A DNA stretch of 64,000 nucleotides, taken from Labrys okinawensis (GTDB taxonomy: Bacteria > Pseudomonadota > Alphaproteobacteria > Rhizobiales > Labraceae). Of the stretch, positions 41,870-51,933 are shown one piece after another (positions within the stretch are counted from its first letter, which is position 1; every line of letters starts with the position of its first letter). The notes beneath the pieces are model-generated. The model was not told where the DNA came from and made no database searches. It saw nothing but the letters and a program-made list of their open reading frames with translations. Where the stretch lies: assembly GCF_002982075.1 (NCBI RefSeq), contig NZ_PUEJ01000001.1, forward strand, positions 620,001 through 684,000. Direction: 5' to 3'. The translations under genes and the position numbers were made by a program.

Positions 41870-43129
41870 TCAGCGCGTGCTCGCCAGATAGCCGACCGCC
41901 CCGCCCGCCATGATGGCAAGAAGGCTGATCGCTCCGAACGGAAAGGCACAACGCCATCCCCCGGCATAGGCGGCCATGCCCACCTTTGCCAGGGCATTCA
42001 CGGCGACGGCGAGGCCGATGGCCAAGGCGGCGGAGCCGGTACCGAGATCGGCAAGGCTCATGCGGGCGATCGAAACGGTGACCGCATCGACATCCGCCAG
42101 TCCCGACACTGCCGCGAGCATCATGACGCCTGCGCCGCCATAGGCCTGCTGCAGCAGTTTGCCCACCACCAGGACGACAGCCATGAAGGCCGCCAGCTTA
42201 AGTGCCGAGCCGAGCTCGAGCGGGTTGGCGAGCTCCAGCTTCGGCGCCTCGTGGTCCGCGCGCCTCAAGGCCAGAACCGCGGCGCCGATCGCCTGGACTG
42301 CGGCGGCAGCCAGAACGGGAGAGAGAAGGCTGGCGAGCAAGGCCGGATTGAGCAGGGCGGCGATGAGGCCGACCCGCAGCACCATGACGGCGCCGGCCGA
42401 CAGCATGCCTGCAACCAGGATCGACCAGGATTGTGGATGGGCACCGGCCATCCGGGCGAGTGCCATCGTCGTGGCCGTCGAGGACGACAGGCCACCGGCG
42501 ACGGAGGCCAGGATGACGCCGAGCCTGTCGCCGAACAGGCGGATCGCGACATATCCGCCGAAGGAGATCCCGGCGATGAGGATCGCAAACAACCAGAGCT
42601 GCCACGGATTGAGCGTCTGCCATGGGTCGACGGCCCGGTCCGGCAGCACGGGCAACAGCACGCAGGACATGGCGAGGAGCACCAGCACGGCCTTGATTTC
42701 CGGCCAGGTCAGGCCTCGCACCCAACCATGCAATTGCTCCCGCAAGGCGAGCAGGATCGTCGTCGCCACGCCGCCGGCGGCGGCGATCTGGACCTCGCCC
42801 GTCACCGCATAGGCACCAAGGACGAAGGTGAGCAGTGCCGCGATCAGCGAGGTCGCGGAAAATTTGCCCTCGGCCTTCGCCTCCAGCCAATGGAATGCCG
42901 TGAAGGCCCCGGCAAACCCCAGGAAGACGAAGCCGAGAACGAGCGGTCCCGCCGATACGGACAGAGCGCCGGCGACCCCTCCGGTAAGCCCGGCAAGCGC
43001 GAATGTGCGAAGCCCGGCCACGCGGTGATGATCCTCCTCCTCGCGAGTCCGCCACCCCCTTTCCAGGCCCACGAGGAGGCCGATGCCGAGTGCGACTGCG
43101 AGGCGGGCGAGGATCTCGGTCTGGCTCAT
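41870..43129 (-). CDS. MgtC/DUF4010-family integral membrane protein
   Basis: 419 residues, about 11-12 membrane segments. The N-terminus (ARLAVALGIGLLVGLERGW) has the MgtC/SapB signature and the C-terminal half is DUF4010. It is often found in low-oxygen or stress clusters, and transport of an ion has been suggested for the family but is not established. It starts 36 bases after the stop of the APH/AAA gene on the same strand and may share its FixK-controlled transcript. Confidence 0.85.
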   Translation of the reverse strand: MSQTEILARLAVALGIGLLVGLERGWRTREEEDHHRVAGLRTFALAGLTGGVAGALSVSAGPLVLGFVFLGFAGAFTAFHWLEAKAEGKFSATSLIAALLTFVLGAYAVTGEVQIAAAGGVATTILLALREQLHGWVRGLTWPEIKAVLVLLAMSCVLLPVLPDRAVDPWQTLNPWQLWLFAILIAGISFGGYVAIRLFGDRLGVILASVAGGLSSSTATTMALARMAGAHPQSWSILVAGMLSAGAVMVLRVGLIAALLNPALLASLLSPVLAAAAVQAIGAAVLALRRADHEAPKLELANPLELGSALKLAAFMAVVLVVGKLLQQAYGGAGVMMLAAVSGLADVDAVTVSIARMSLADLGTGSAALAIGLAVAVNALAKVGMAAYAGGWRCAFPFGAISLLAIMAGGAVGYLASTR

Positions 43130-43165
43130 GCCGACCTTGCCCCGCCGGGCGTTTCTTCGCCCGGC

Positions 43166-44773
43166 TCAGCCGTTGCGTGACCGGCCATCCGCGCATCTGA
43201 GGGCCAGGCACGACAGGGCTTCATCTTCGATATCCTTACGCGGCAACGTGGCGTCCAGACGATGCCATGAAATGCGCCCGAGATCATAGCCCGCCTGTTT
43301 GCGGACCACGTCGACATCGGCATCGGAGGCATCGTTCCTGCGGCTGGATACGCGCCGCTCCATCACGGGCAGCGGCGCGTGCAGCCAGAAGCCGGTGAAG
43401 CCGGCGCCGGCGCGCAGGGCAATGCCCTCCGCGACGTGCCGCTGAGGTAAATTCGCATAGACCGCATCCAGGACGACGCTGCAGCCCGCATCCAGGGCGA
43501 TATCCGCCTTGCGGCTGAGCGTGTCATAGACAGCCGTGCTGGAGGACGGCGAATAGGCCGCCGAGGACAGCTTCTGCGTCTGGGCGATGCCGGCCAGGCG
43601 CTTGCGCTCGATATCGCTGCGCAGGATGACGGCGCCGGGTGCCCTGCCCAGGAACGGCGCCAATGCCAGCGCCAAGGTGGTCTTTCCCGTCCCCGAGAGC
43701 CCGCCGATCGCCACCAGCCGCGGCGGCACCTCGACCAGGAACCGGCGCGCCAGCCCGAAATAGCGCCGGGCGTCCGCCCGGCTTGCCTGGGCCTCGGAAG
43801 GCGCCTGGACCATCGCCGCGGCGGCAGCGATCTTGGCCCGCAAGGCCGCCCTGATGGAAAGGAACAGAGGTAAGGCCGCCAGGCCGGCAAGATGGGCTTC
43901 GGATGCCTCCCACAGATATCGATTGAGCACCCTGTTGGCGTGGCGATGCAGGCCGCGATCCCACAGGTCCATCAGGAGGAAGGCCAGGTCGTACAGCACG
44001 TCGCAGGTCGCGATGCTCTCGTCGAATTCGATGGCGTCGAACAAGGTGGCACGGCCATCGATGACGGCGATGTTGCGCAGGTGCAGATCCCCATGGCAAC
44101 GCCTGACGAAACCAGCCTTGCCGCGCTCGACGAGAAGATCGAAGCAGCTGCGATAAGCTTGTTTGGCTGCCGCGGTCAGCGCCTCGATTTCCTGCGGCGG
44201 AAACAGGGACGGGCTTTCGCGAAACGCACGGTCGTTCTGCCGGATATAGCGCTCCAGGCTGCGGGTTGCCTCAAGCCCGTCGCGGACCGGAGCCTTTTCA
44301 TGAGAAGCCAGCACTGCCGCGACGATATCGGCCAGCAGGCTATCGCCGATTGCATCTCGGTCGGCGAGGCGATCGAGTGTCCCGGTCTCGTCGAAGCGTT
44401 TCATCCGCACGACCCAGTCGACGACCGCTCCTTCGCCGCGCAATTGCAGGCCGTCGCCGGACCTGGTGATCGGGACGGCGTCGAGATAGATCTCAGGCGC
44501 ATAGGCGCTGTTGACTTCGACTTCCCGCTCACAGGCCCGGCCCCGGCGGTCCACCGTAGACAGGTCCATGAATGGGAATTGGACGGCGCGCTTGAGCTTG
44601 TAGACGCGATCTCCCGCCAGGAAGACGATCGCGCCGTGGGTATCGATGCGTTGCACCGGCTCTGTCCTGCCATGCGTGCAGGGCGAAAGCAGAAAATCGA
44701 TCACCTCATTTTGATCGGCGACGACGTGGGTGGCCGCGGGAGGGGAGATTTTCAAGATCGTGGAGACTGCCAT
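43166..44773 (-). CDS. APH-like kinase fused to AAA/P-loop ATPase
   Basis: 535 residues from ATG 44773, preceded by GAGGGATGAG. The N-terminal part (about 60-330) is aminoglycoside-phosphotransferase-like, with the catalytic loop HGDLHLRNI and DAIEFDE. The C-terminal part (about 355-530) is a P-loop kinase with Walker A GGLSGTGKTTLALAL. Similar fusions occur in Rhizobiales and pseudomonads next to universal-stress and anaerobic genes. The substrate is unknown; antibiotic resistance is not implied. A FixK-type box lies 71 bases upstream. Confidence 0.87.
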   Translation of the reverse strand: MAVSTILKISPPAATHVVADQNEVIDFLLSPCTHGRTEPVQRIDTHGAIVFLAGDRVYKLKRAVQFPFMDLSTVDRRGRACEREVEVNSAYAPEIYLDAVPITRSGDGLQLRGEGAVVDWVVRMKRFDETGTLDRLADRDAIGDSLLADIVAAVLASHEKAPVRDGLEATRSLERYIRQNDRAFRESPSLFPPQEIEALTAAAKQAYRSCFDLLVERGKAGFVRRCHGDLHLRNIAVIDGRATLFDAIEFDESIATCDVLYDLAFLLMDLWDRGLHRHANRVLNRYLWEASEAHLAGLAALPLFLSIRAALRAKIAAAAAMVQAPSEAQASRADARRYFGLARRFLVEVPPRLVAIGGLSGTGKTTLALALAPFLGRAPGAVILRSDIERKRLAGIAQTQKLSSAAYSPSSSTAVYDTLSRKADIALDAGCSVVLDAVYANLPQRHVAEGIALRAGAGFTGFWLHAPLPVMERRVSSRRNDASDADVDVVRKQAGYDLGRISWHRLDATLPRKDIEDEALSCLALRCADGRSRNG

Positions 44774-44843
44774 GGCTCATCCCTCTTCAACGATGCCGAG
44801 TCGATACATCGCTCCATTGAAGGGGTTCTGCGGTCCGAACGAA

Positions 44844-44857
44844 TTGATCCAGCGCAA
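44844..44857. promoter_or_regulatory. FixK-type box between the APH/AAA gene and fixL
   Basis: TTGA-TCCAGC-GCAA at 44844-44857 fits the Bradyrhizobium FixK2 consensus TTG(A/C)-N6-(T/G)CAA. It is 71 bases upstream of the APH/AAA start on the minus strand and 180 bases before fixL on the plus strand. The spacing suits the minus-strand gene better. Confidence 0.55.
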
Positions 44858-45036
44858 TATTGTCGAATTGGATACCGGCGACACGAGCGGTGCAGCCAGG
44901 AAGAAGGCAGCGCGCGAGGACTTGGCAGGCAACCATCGGAGGCTTCGACGACCACGCCGCTTTGCGAAGAAAGTCTGCGAGGCCTGCCGGACAAGATCAT
45001 CACCGTCCTGCTTCGAACAATTCTTCTTGAAAGATC

Positions 45037-46638
45037 ATGCCTGCCTCTCTCTATAGAGGAAATCCCTCGCGGAGGCCGGACGTGGTCGAACCATTGCAGC
45101 ATGGGTCTGTCCCAGACCAGGAGGATCGTGCGATCCGAACGGGCCTCGCTTGCACGGGCATCGGCACCTGGACTTTCGAGATTGCCTCCCAGACCCTGAA
45201 GGTGTCGGAGACGACCCGCGTGCTTCTCGGATATGGGGCCGATCAGCCACTCGACTACCGCACCTTCCTCTCATTGCTCGATCCCGGGGACGTCGAGGTG
45301 GCGACCGCGGCCCTGAATGCCTCGATTACATCCGGTGCCGCCTTCGACATTGCCTGCCGCGTCAGCGCTGCGAGCAAAGCCAGCCATTGGTTGCGGCTTC
45401 GCGGAGGCGTCCTGACAGCGGAGGACGGCGCGCCCGTCTGCCTGGGCGGCATCGTGATCGACATCGACGAGGAAAAGCGGCTGGAAGAAGCGGTGCGCAC
45501 GCGCGAGGAGCATCTCCGCTCGATCCTCGAGACGGTTCCCGATGCCATGGTCGTCATCGACGAGGCCGGCATCATGCAATATTTCAGCCGGGCTGCGGAG
45601 AGGCTGTTTGGATATGCCGGCTCGGCAGCCATTGGCCAGAACGTCAAGCTGCTGATGCCGGAGCCCGACCGCTCGCGGCATGACGGCTATCTGCATCGCT
45701 ATCAGGATACCGGCCACCGCCACATCATCGGCATTGGCCGCATCGTCACCGGCAAGCGCGAGGATGGTTCCACCTTTCCGATGCATCTGTCGGTCGGCGA
45801 GATGCAGTCGGGCGGGCGCCGCTACTTCACCGGCTTCGTGCGGGACCTGACGGAATATCAGCAGACGCAGGCCCGCCTTTCCGAACTGCAGTCGGAGCTG
45901 GTTCATATGTCTCGGCTGAGCGCCATGGGAGAAATGGCGTCCGCTCTCGCCCATGAACTCAACCAGCCCCTGGCGGCGATCAGCAACTATCTCAAGGGCT
46001 CGCGACGCTTGCTGAGCGCCTCCAACCTGGAGGGCCTCGACAGGATCGAAACCGCGCTGGACCAGGCTGCGGAGCAGGCGCTGCGGGCCGGGCAGATCAT
46101 CCGGCGCCTGCGCAGTTTCGTGACCAGAAGCGAGACCGAAAAAAGGATCGAGAGCATCGCCAAGCTCGTGGAGGAGGCGGGGGCGCTCGGCCTTGTCGGC
46201 GCCCGCGAGCAGGGAATCGTCCTGCGTTTCGATCTCGATCCTTCCTGCGACCTCGTTCTGGCGGACCGGGTCCAGATCCAGCAGGTCCTGGTGAACCTCT
46301 TCCGCAATGCGCTCGAGGCCATGCAAGGGTCCGCGCGACGCGAGCTGACGGTCTCCAATGCCCCGATCGATGACGACATGATAGGCATCCGCGTCGAGGA
46401 TACCGGCCATGGTTTTGCCGACGACGTCCGGTCCAACCTGTTCCAGCCTTTCTTCACCACCAAGCAGACGGGAATGGGCGTCGGCCTTTCCATCAGCCGC
46501 TCCATCATCGAAGCCCATGGCGGGAAAATGTGGGCCGAAACCAATCGATCCGGCGGCGCCACATTCCACTTCTCGTTGCCAATCGGCACCCTCGCCGACC
46601 CCCAGAACTTGCCAGAGACGTCTTCCGATGCCGATTAA
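45037..46638 (+). CDS. fixL: Oxygen-sensing heme-PAS histidine kinase FixL
   Basis: 533 residues from ATG 45037; a GTG at 45082 has a better ribosome site (GGAGG) and may be the true start. Domains: PAS at about 35-145, heme-PAS at about 160-275, HisKA with phospho-acceptor H306 (ALAHELNQP), and the HATPase with DTGHGF and GMGVGLSIS. The heme pocket is intact: H215 (proximal ligand, Bradyrhizobium H200), R221 (R206), H229 (H214) and R235 (R220), all offset by 15. No membrane segments, so it is a soluble FixL as in Bradyrhizobium. Deoxy-heme triggers autophosphorylation and transfer to FixJ. It overlaps fixJ by 11 bases. Confidence 0.96.
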   Translation: MPASLYRGNPSRRPDVVEPLQHGSVPDQEDRAIRTGLACTGIGTWTFEIASQTLKVSETTRVLLGYGADQPLDYRTFLSLLDPGDVEVATAALNASITSGAAFDIACRVSAASKASHWLRLRGGVLTAEDGAPVCLGGIVIDIDEEKRLEEAVRTREEHLRSILETVPDAMVVIDEAGIMQYFSRAAERLFGYAGSAAIGQNVKLLMPEPDRSRHDGYLHRYQDTGHRHIIGIGRIVTGKREDGSTFPMHLSVGEMQSGGRRYFTGFVRDLTEYQQTQARLSELQSELVHMSRLSAMGEMASALAHELNQPLAAISNYLKGSRRLLSASNLEGLDRIETALDQAAEQALRAGQIIRRLRSFVTRSETEKRIESIAKLVEEAGALGLVGAREQGIVLRFDLDPSCDLVLADRVQIQQVLVNLFRNALEAMQGSARRELTVSNAPIDDDMIGIRVEDTGHGFADDVRSNLFQPFFTTKQTGMGVGLSISRSIIEAHGGKMWAETNRSGGATFHFSLPIGTLADPQNLPETSSDAD

Positions 46639-47245
46639 TGCCAGAGTGTTTATCATCGACGACGACGCGGCCGTGCGGGATTCGCTGGCCTTTCTCCTGT
46701 CGACCTCCGGCTTTGCCGTCACTCCCTTCGAGACGGCGGAGCACTTTCTCGATGCCCTGCCCCGGCTCGGCTTCGGTTGCGTGATCACCGATATTCGCAT
46801 GCCAGATATCGACGGCATCGAACTGCTCAAGCGCGTGAAGGCCACGGCCGGTCATCTGCCGGTCATCGTTATGACCGGCCATGGCGACGTCCCCCTCGCC
46901 GTCGAAGCCATGAAGCTGGGAGCGATAGATTTCATGGAAAAGCCGTTTGAGGACGAGCGGCTCATCAATGTCCTGCATGCGGCGTTCGAACAAAGCACCA
47001 AGGCCACGAAGGTCGCCGCCGATGCCAGCGAACTCGCCGCCCGTCTCGCCTCTCTCAGCCCGCGCGAGCGCCAGGTCCTGAACGGCCTGGTTGCCGGTCT
47101 CTCCAACAAGGAGATCGCCAGAGAATACGAGATCAGTCCCCGCACGGTCGAGGTCTACCGTGCCAATGTCATGACGAAGATGCAGGCAGGCAGCATCTCG
47201 GAACTGGTCAGGCAGGCGATACGCAGCGGTGCCTTGGGCGACTGA
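46628..47245 (+). CDS. fixJ: Response regulator FixJ
   Basis: 205 residues from ATG 46628, inside the end of fixL. The receiver has D11-D13, phospho-acceptor D55 (VITDIRMPD) and the Lys in FMEKPF. The LuxR-type HTH is at about residues 140-200 ([36 protein letters not shown]). Phospho-FixJ should activate fixK under low oxygen. Length and motifs match the family. Confidence 0.96.
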   Translation: MPINARVFIIDDDAAVRDSLAFLLSTSGFAVTPFETAEHFLDALPRLGFGCVITDIRMPDIDGIELLKRVKATAGHLPVIVMTGHGDVPLAVEAMKLGAIDFMEKPFEDERLINVLHAAFEQSTKATKVAADASELAARLASLSPRERQVLNGLVAGLSNKEIAREYEISPRTVEVYRANVMTKMQAGSISELVRQAIRSGALGD

Positions 47246-47292
47246 TCGGTCGCATATCTCTTCGGGCACCGCTGGAGAGGCCCTGCGTCAGG

Positions 47293-47943
47293 TCAGACCA
47301 CGACCAGATCGTTGAGGACCTCCGTCACTCCCGGCGCCCGCCAGGCCGTTGCGGCAGCAATCTGGCGTTCATGCAGCGACTGGACCGTGCCGCTCAATCT
47401 GACTTGGCCGCCTTCGGCCCTCACCTCGATGGTCTGCGGATCGAAAAACCATGACCTGTTCAGGGCATGGGTGATATCGTCCCGGATATTGAAGACGTCT
47501 ACCGCGGGCTTGATGGTTATCAGATTGGTGACGCCCACAATAGCTGGCAGTCGCCACACACATTGCTCCGCCGCTTCCTTCTGATAGTTCCAGGCCACCT
47601 CGCCATTGAGCGTGATCCAGCCCTCCTCGACCACGACCTGAACGCTATCCTTGGGCACATGGACATCTGCGCTCAGGCACGCAGCCGCCGAGGCGGCAAT
47701 CTCGTCGTCGGTGATGCGAACGTCACCTTTAAGCTTGATCTTGACATGTTCGATGACAGCCCTGACACCCTTGACGCGCCGGGCCGCCGCTTCCGCGGTG
47801 CTCTTCTCGGCAAAACTCGAAACATGTCCCGTGAGCGTCACCACGCCATCCTCGGCCGTCACGCCGACATGGCCGGCCGCGACGCTCGGCTCCCAGGCGA
47901 GTTCGTCAAGAACGGCCTGCTGCAGCTTGCTATCGTTCGACAT
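47293..47943 (-). CDS. Triple BON-domain protein
   Basis: 216 residues from ATG 47943, preceded by GAGGAAAAG. Three BON repeats are visible, each with the VTLTGHV/ITLNGEV/VRLSGTV core: about residues 5-75, 80-150 and 150-215. There is no signal peptide, so it is probably cytosolic, although BON domains usually bind membranes or envelopes. The antisense frame extends far beyond (to 49344) but is a GC shadow. A perfect FixK box is 88 bases upstream. The function is unknown; it is a common member of low-oxygen regulons. Confidence 0.87.
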   Translation of the reverse strand: MSNDSKLQQAVLDELAWEPSVAAGHVGVTAEDGVVTLTGHVSSFAEKSTAEAAARRVKGVRAVIEHVKIKLKGDVRITDDEIAASAAACLSADVHVPKDSVQVVVEEGWITLNGEVAWNYQKEAAEQCVWRLPAIVGVTNLITIKPAVDVFNIRDDITHALNRSWFFDPQTIEVRAEGGQVRLSGTVQSLHERQIAAATAWRAPGVTEVLNDLVVV

Positions 47944-48030
47944 CGGCTTTTCCTCATCATCCCATCGCCGGCCCAAGGCGCTCCGCGCCGCCGACATGCG
48001 GGAAGCTCTCATCGGGCGGAGGAACCCGCC

Positions 48031-48044
48031 TTGATGCCGATCAA
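48031..48044. promoter_or_regulatory. FixK/FNR-type box between the BON gene and the orphan receiver
   Basis: TTGAT-GCCG-ATCAA is a perfect palindrome at 48031-48044, in the divergent region. It is 88 bases upstream of the BON start (minus strand) and 118 bases upstream of the receiver start (plus strand), so it could serve either or both. Confidence 0.75.
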
Positions 48045-48162
48045 GCGCTGGGGCAGGCGGGGCCGCCCACACCTTGCGCTGTATCAATTCCGGCCGTGCA
48101 GGAAGGGGTATTCTCCGCGATTGCACCGCCCCGCCCGGGCCATCGCGGTGCCGGGAACCGCC

Positions 48163-48564
48163 ATGACGTCCACTCAGCCCCTCTTCGTAATTGCCGTCAT
48201 TGATGACGACCGCGACGTGCTCGGATCGCTTCGTTTCCTTTTGGAGGCCGAGGACTTCAAGGTCAGGACTTATCTGAGCGGTGCCGCCTGCCTGTCGCAG
48301 ATGGCCTCTTTCGCACCCGATTGCTTCGTCATCGACTATAAGATGGACGAAATGGACGGCCTCCAGCTCGCGCAGCTTCTGCGCGAAAGGGGGCAGCACG
48401 GCCCGGTGGTCCTGATCACCGGCTATCCCGACGATATGATCGAACACAAGGCTCATCGGGCCGGCATCCAGCATGTCGTCCTCAAGCCCCATATCGCGGA
48501 AAGCCTGGTCGCCAATGTCCGGGCCGCCATCGCAAACAAAGGCTTCCCCAACGACATCCGTTAA
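48163..48564 (+). CDS. Single-domain response regulator (FixJ-type receiver)
   Basis: 133 residues from ATG 48163. Receiver features are D14-D16, phospho-acceptor D58 (FVIDYKMDEMDG), LITGYPD at the Thr position and LKPH at the Lys position. It has no output domain. As I recall, Bradyrhizobium has a similar receiver between fixJ and fixK2. It may act as a phosphate sink or modulator for FixL, which is inference. It lies directly upstream of fixK, separated by 99 bases that carry tandem CCCTAGGG palindromes. Confidence 0.88.
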   Translation: MTSTQPLFVIAVIDDDRDVLGSLRFLLEAEDFKVRTYLSGAACLSQMASFAPDCFVIDYKMDEMDGLQLAQLLRERGQHGPVVLITGYPDDMIEHKAHRAGIQHVVLKPHIAESLVANVRAAIANKGFPNDIR

Positions 48565-48590
48565 AGCCCCTAGGGGCTGTTCCCTAGGGG
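48565..48590. promoter_or_regulatory. Tandem CCCTAGGG palindromes ahead of fixK
   Basis: AGCCCCTAGGGGCT (48565-48578) is a perfect 14-bp palindrome beginning at the stop of the receiver gene. It is followed by CCCTAGGGG (48582-48590). The centres are 14 bases apart. They lie 74-99 bases before the fixK start codon, where FixJ should bind, but I cannot match them to a remembered FixJ consensus. The first could also be a short hairpin. Confidence 0.4.
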
Positions 48591-48663
48591 GTCGACCGAA
48601 ATTTTCGACGGGCCCATTCAGGCCTACGACTTGGCCATCCGCCACGCCCAGGAGATGGCCCCG

Positions 48664-49368
48664 ATGTTCCCAAGCAACCAAATGCCCGCCCGGTCGAATG
48701 CCGCTGGCCCCCATGCGCTTCCGCCCATCGCGGCCGACATCGCTCCTGTCGGCTCTTCCTGCTTCACGCTTCTGCCCAGCCTGCTCGGCACGGTGCATGG
48801 CTACGACAAGGGCGAGGAGATCTATGGCGACGATGAACCCGCCGACTATGTCTACGAAGTCATCAGCGGCGCGGTTCGCACCTGCAAGCTCCTGGACGAC
48901 GGCCGCCGGCAGATCGGCGCCTTCCATCTGCCCGGCGACATTTTCGGCCTGGAAACGGAAGCGACGCATCGCATGACCGCCGACGCCGTCACCGATACCA
49001 CACTGCGCCTGGTGCGTCGCAAGAGCCTGGAAGCGGCGGCCCTCAAGGATATCGGCGTCGCCAATGCCCTGCGCACCCTCGCCTTGCGGGATCTCAGGCA
49101 CGCCGAAGATCACATGATCCTGCTTGGCCGCAAGACGGCGCTCGAACGTGTCGTCACCTTCCTGCTCGAAATGGATCGGCGGCTGGCCGTCGCCGGCATG
49201 TTCGAACTGCCGATGTGCCGGCGCGATATCGGCGACTATCTCGGCCTGACGCTCGAAACCGTGTCGCGCGTCATCTCCCAGCTCCACGGCAGGAGCATCC
49301 TCGGCCTGTCCAATGCCCGCAGGATCGTTTTGCGCAATCGGCAACTTCTCGGCGCGATGGCCGTTTAA
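48664..49368 (+). CDS. fixK: Crp/Fnr family transcriptional activator FixK
   Basis: 234 residues from ATG 48664, placed by GGAG nine bases upstream; an earlier TTG at 48631 is open. The cyclic-nucleotide-binding fold spans about 35-145 and the HTH about 165-225 (CRRDIGDYLGLTLETVSRVISQL). The N-terminal cysteine cluster of FNR is absent, so it does not carry an Fe-S oxygen sensor. C185, just ahead of the HTH, corresponds by my alignment to redox-sensitive Cys183 of Bradyrhizobium FixK2. It should activate the genes with TTGAN6TCAA-type boxes nearby. The phosphoketolase gene follows after 60 bases and may be co-transcribed. Confidence 0.93.
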   Translation: MFPSNQMPARSNAAGPHALPPIAADIAPVGSSCFTLLPSLLGTVHGYDKGEEIYGDDEPADYVYEVISGAVRTCKLLDDGRRQIGAFHLPGDIFGLETEATHRMTADAVTDTTLRLVRRKSLEAAALKDIGVANALRTLALRDLRHAEDHMILLGRKTALERVVTFLLEMDRRLAVAGMFELPMCRRDIGDYLGLTLETVSRVISQLHGRSILGLSNARRIVLRNRQLLGAMAV

Positions 49369-49428
49369 CTGGAAGCACCTTCGACCAGCGCCCTGTCCCG
49401 CCCTCCCGGAAATCTCGAAGACCTTGCC

Positions 49429-51795
49429 ATGACCGCAGCCCTGAAGCCCGAAGAACTCGCCCTCATCGACCGCTATTGGCGCGCCGCCAACTATCTATCG
49501 GTCGGCCAGATCTACCTTCTCGACAATCCGCTCCTGCGCGAGCCCCTGACGCTCGACCATGTCAAGCCGCGCCTGCTCGGCCATTGGGGCACCACGCCCG
49601 GATTGAACTTCCTCTATGCGCATCTCAATCGCATCATAAAGCGTGACGATCTCGACGTCGTCTTCATCTGCGGGCCGGGTCATGGCGGGCCAGCCATGGT
49701 GGCCAACACCTATCTGGAAGGCAGCTACAGCGAAATCTATCCGGAGATCGCCGAAAGCGAGGACGGGCTGCGCCGCCTGTTCCGGCAGTTCTCCTTCCCA
49801 GGCGGCATCCCCAGCCACGCCTCGCCGGACACACCCGGTTCGATCCACGAGGGCGGCGAACTGGGTTATGCCCTGGTCCATGCCTATGGCGCGGCTTTCG
49901 ACAATCCGGACCTGGTAGTGGCCTGCGTGGTCGGCGACGGCGAGGCCGAAACCGGGCCCCTCGCCGCCTCCTGGCATTCCAACAAGTTCGTCAACCCCGT
50001 CCATGACGGCGCGGTGCTGCCGATCCTTCATCTCAACGGCTACAAGATCGCCGGCCCCACCATATTGGGGCGCCTCGGCGACGAGGAAATCCGCAAGCTC
50101 TTCGAGGGCCTGGGTCACGAAGTCCTCTTCGTCGAGGGCTCGGAGCCGGCCTTGATGCACCAGGCCATGGCCGCGGCCTTCGACCAGGCCTTTGCCCGTA
50201 TTCGCGCCATCCAGCAGGCGGCTCGCAGCAAGGGCGAGACGGAGCGCCCCCGCTGGCCGATGATCGTGCTGCGCAGCCCCAAGGGCTGGACCGGCCCCAA
50301 GGAGGTCGACGGCCTCAAGACCGAAGGTTTCTGGCGCTCGCACCAGGTGCCGCTCAGCGGCCTTGCGGAAAAGCCCGGCCATCTGGCTTTGCTGGAATCC
50401 TGGATGCGAAGCTACGAACCCGGCCAGCTTTTCGATGCCGAAGGCCGGCTGCTGCCGGAGCTGAAGGAACTGGCTCCCAAGGGGGACCGGCGCATGGGCG
50501 CCAATCCCCACACCAATGGCGGCCGGAAATCTCATCTGCACTGCCCGGACCCGCGCGCCTTTGCCGTGACGGTGACCTCGCCGGGTCAGACCAGCGCGGA
50601 AGCGACCCGGGTGCTCGGGCATTATCTGGGCGAGGTGATGCGCCTGAGCGCCGAAGCCCGCAATTTCCGCATCATGGGGCCGGACGAGACCACCTCCAAC
50701 CGGCTCGATGCCGTGCTGGAGGTGACGGACCGTACCTGGATGGAACCCCACTTGCCGGAAGACATCCATCTGTCGCCCGACGGGCGCGTGATGGAGGTGC
50801 TGAGCGAGCATCTGTGCCAGGGATGGCTGGAAGGCTATCTGCTGACAGGGCGTCACGGCCTGTTCAATTGCTACGAGGCCTTCATCCACATCGTCGATTC
50901 CATGTTCAACCAGCATGCCAAATGGTTGAAGGTGTCGCGCGAGCTCGCCTGGCGTCAGCCGATCGCCTCGTTCAACTATCTGCTCAGTTCCCATGTCTGG
51001 CGCCAGGACCATAACGGCTTCAGCCATCAGGATCCGGGCTTCGTCGACCTCGTCGCCAACAAGAAGGCGGACATCGTTCGGGTCTACCTGCCGCCGGATG
51101 CCAACACGCTGCTCTACGTCGCGGACCACTGCCTGCACACTTATGACCGCATCAACGTCATCGTCGCGGGCAAGCAGCCCGCTCCCCAATGGCTGGACAT
51201 GGAAGCGGCGGTGCGTCATTGCCGCGCCGGCATCGGCCTGTGGGATTTCGCCTGCAACGATCAGGACAGCGAACCGGACGTGGTGATGGCCTGCGCCGGA
51301 GACGTGCCGACGCTGGAAACGCTGGCCGCCGTCGACCTGCTGCGCCAGCATTGCCCCTCGCTGAAGATCCGCGTCGTCAACGTGGTCGATCTCATGGCCC
51401 TGCAGGATCCCAGCCAGCATCCGCACGGGCTCGATCAACGCGAGTTCGATGGGCTGTTCACCACCGACAAGCCGGTGATCTTCGCCTATCACGGCTATCC
51501 CTACCTCATCCATCGCCTGACCTACAGGCGGACCAATCACGAGAACTTCCATGTCCATGGCTTCAAGGAAGAGGGCACGACCACGACGCCTTTCGACATG
51601 ACGGTGATCAACGGTCTCGATCGGTTCCATCTCGCCATTGCCGCCATCGATCGCATCCCCGGGCTTTTGCCCGCCGCCGCCCATGTGAAGCAGGCCTTGC
51701 GCAACAAGCTGATCGAGCATGAGGACTATGTCCGCCGCCATGGCGACGACATGCCCGAGATCAAGAACTGGGTCTGGCCGCATGGCCCGAATTGA
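49429..51795 (+). CDS. xfp: Xylulose-5-phosphate/fructose-6-phosphate phosphoketolase
   Basis: 788 residues, the full family length. Thiamine-diphosphate motifs are visible ([21 protein letters not shown] near residue 165), together with the N-terminal signature [19 protein letters not shown], the phosphate-binding GHGGPA, and ETTSNRL near residue 423. It cleaves xylulose-5-phosphate with phosphate to acetyl-phosphate and glyceraldehyde-3-phosphate. AckA then makes ATP. It lies 60 bases after fixK, so it is probably expressed under low oxygen. It is not paired with pta or transketolase here. Confidence 0.95.
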   Translation: MTAALKPEELALIDRYWRAANYLSVGQIYLLDNPLLREPLTLDHVKPRLLGHWGTTPGLNFLYAHLNRIIKRDDLDVVFICGPGHGGPAMVANTYLEGSYSEIYPEIAESEDGLRRLFRQFSFPGGIPSHASPDTPGSIHEGGELGYALVHAYGAAFDNPDLVVACVVGDGEAETGPLAASWHSNKFVNPVHDGAVLPILHLNGYKIAGPTILGRLGDEEIRKLFEGLGHEVLFVEGSEPALMHQAMAAAFDQAFARIRAIQQAARSKGETERPRWPMIVLRSPKGWTGPKEVDGLKTEGFWRSHQVPLSGLAEKPGHLALLESWMRSYEPGQLFDAEGRLLPELKELAPKGDRRMGANPHTNGGRKSHLHCPDPRAFAVTVTSPGQTSAEATRVLGHYLGEVMRLSAEARNFRIMGPDETTSNRLDAVLEVTDRTWMEPHLPEDIHLSPDGRVMEVLSEHLCQGWLEGYLLTGRHGLFNCYEAFIHIVDSMFNQHAKWLKVSRELAWRQPIASFNYLLSSHVWRQDHNGFSHQDPGFVDLVANKKADIVRVYLPPDANTLLYVADHCLHTYDRINVIVAGKQPAPQWLDMEAAVRHCRAGIGLWDFACNDQDSEPDVVMACAGDVPTLETLAAVDLLRQHCPSLKIRVVNVVDLMALQDPSQHPHGLDQREFDGLFTTDKPVIFAYHGYPYLIHRLTYRRTNHENFHVHGFKEEGTTTTPFDMTVINGLDRFHLAIAAIDRIPGLLPAAAHVKQALRNKLIEHEDYVRRHGDDMPEIKNWVWPHGPN

Positions 51796-51832
51796 GGCGC
51801 GGACTTTCAGGCCACGGCGCCGCGACAGAGGT

Positions 51833-51846
51833 TTGCGTGAGATCAA
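51833..51846. promoter_or_regulatory. FixK-type box upstream of the CBS-BON gene
   Basis: TTGC-GTGAGA-TCAA at 51833-51846 fits TTG(A/C)-N6-(T/G)CAA. Its end is 87 bases upstream of the CBS-BON start codon, a suitable distance for activation. It lies just after the xfp stop. Confidence 0.5.
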
Positions 51847-51933
51847 CGCGGCCTACGCTTCAGCGCGGTATCCAGAAACAACCACCCCGTCGAGCCCTAT
51901 CCCGGCCGGCCACAGATCAGCAAGGAGGCTACC

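Noticed and set aside
43166-44773. Aminoglycoside resistance gene
   Set aside because: Only the fold is APH-like; the fusion to a P-loop kinase and its low-oxygen context argue against a resistance function.
47293-49344. A 683-residue minus-strand reading frame
   Set aside because: Only its C-terminal 216 residues (from ATG 47943) are a real BON protein. The rest is antisense to the receiver and fixK genes and arises from GC-rich codon use.
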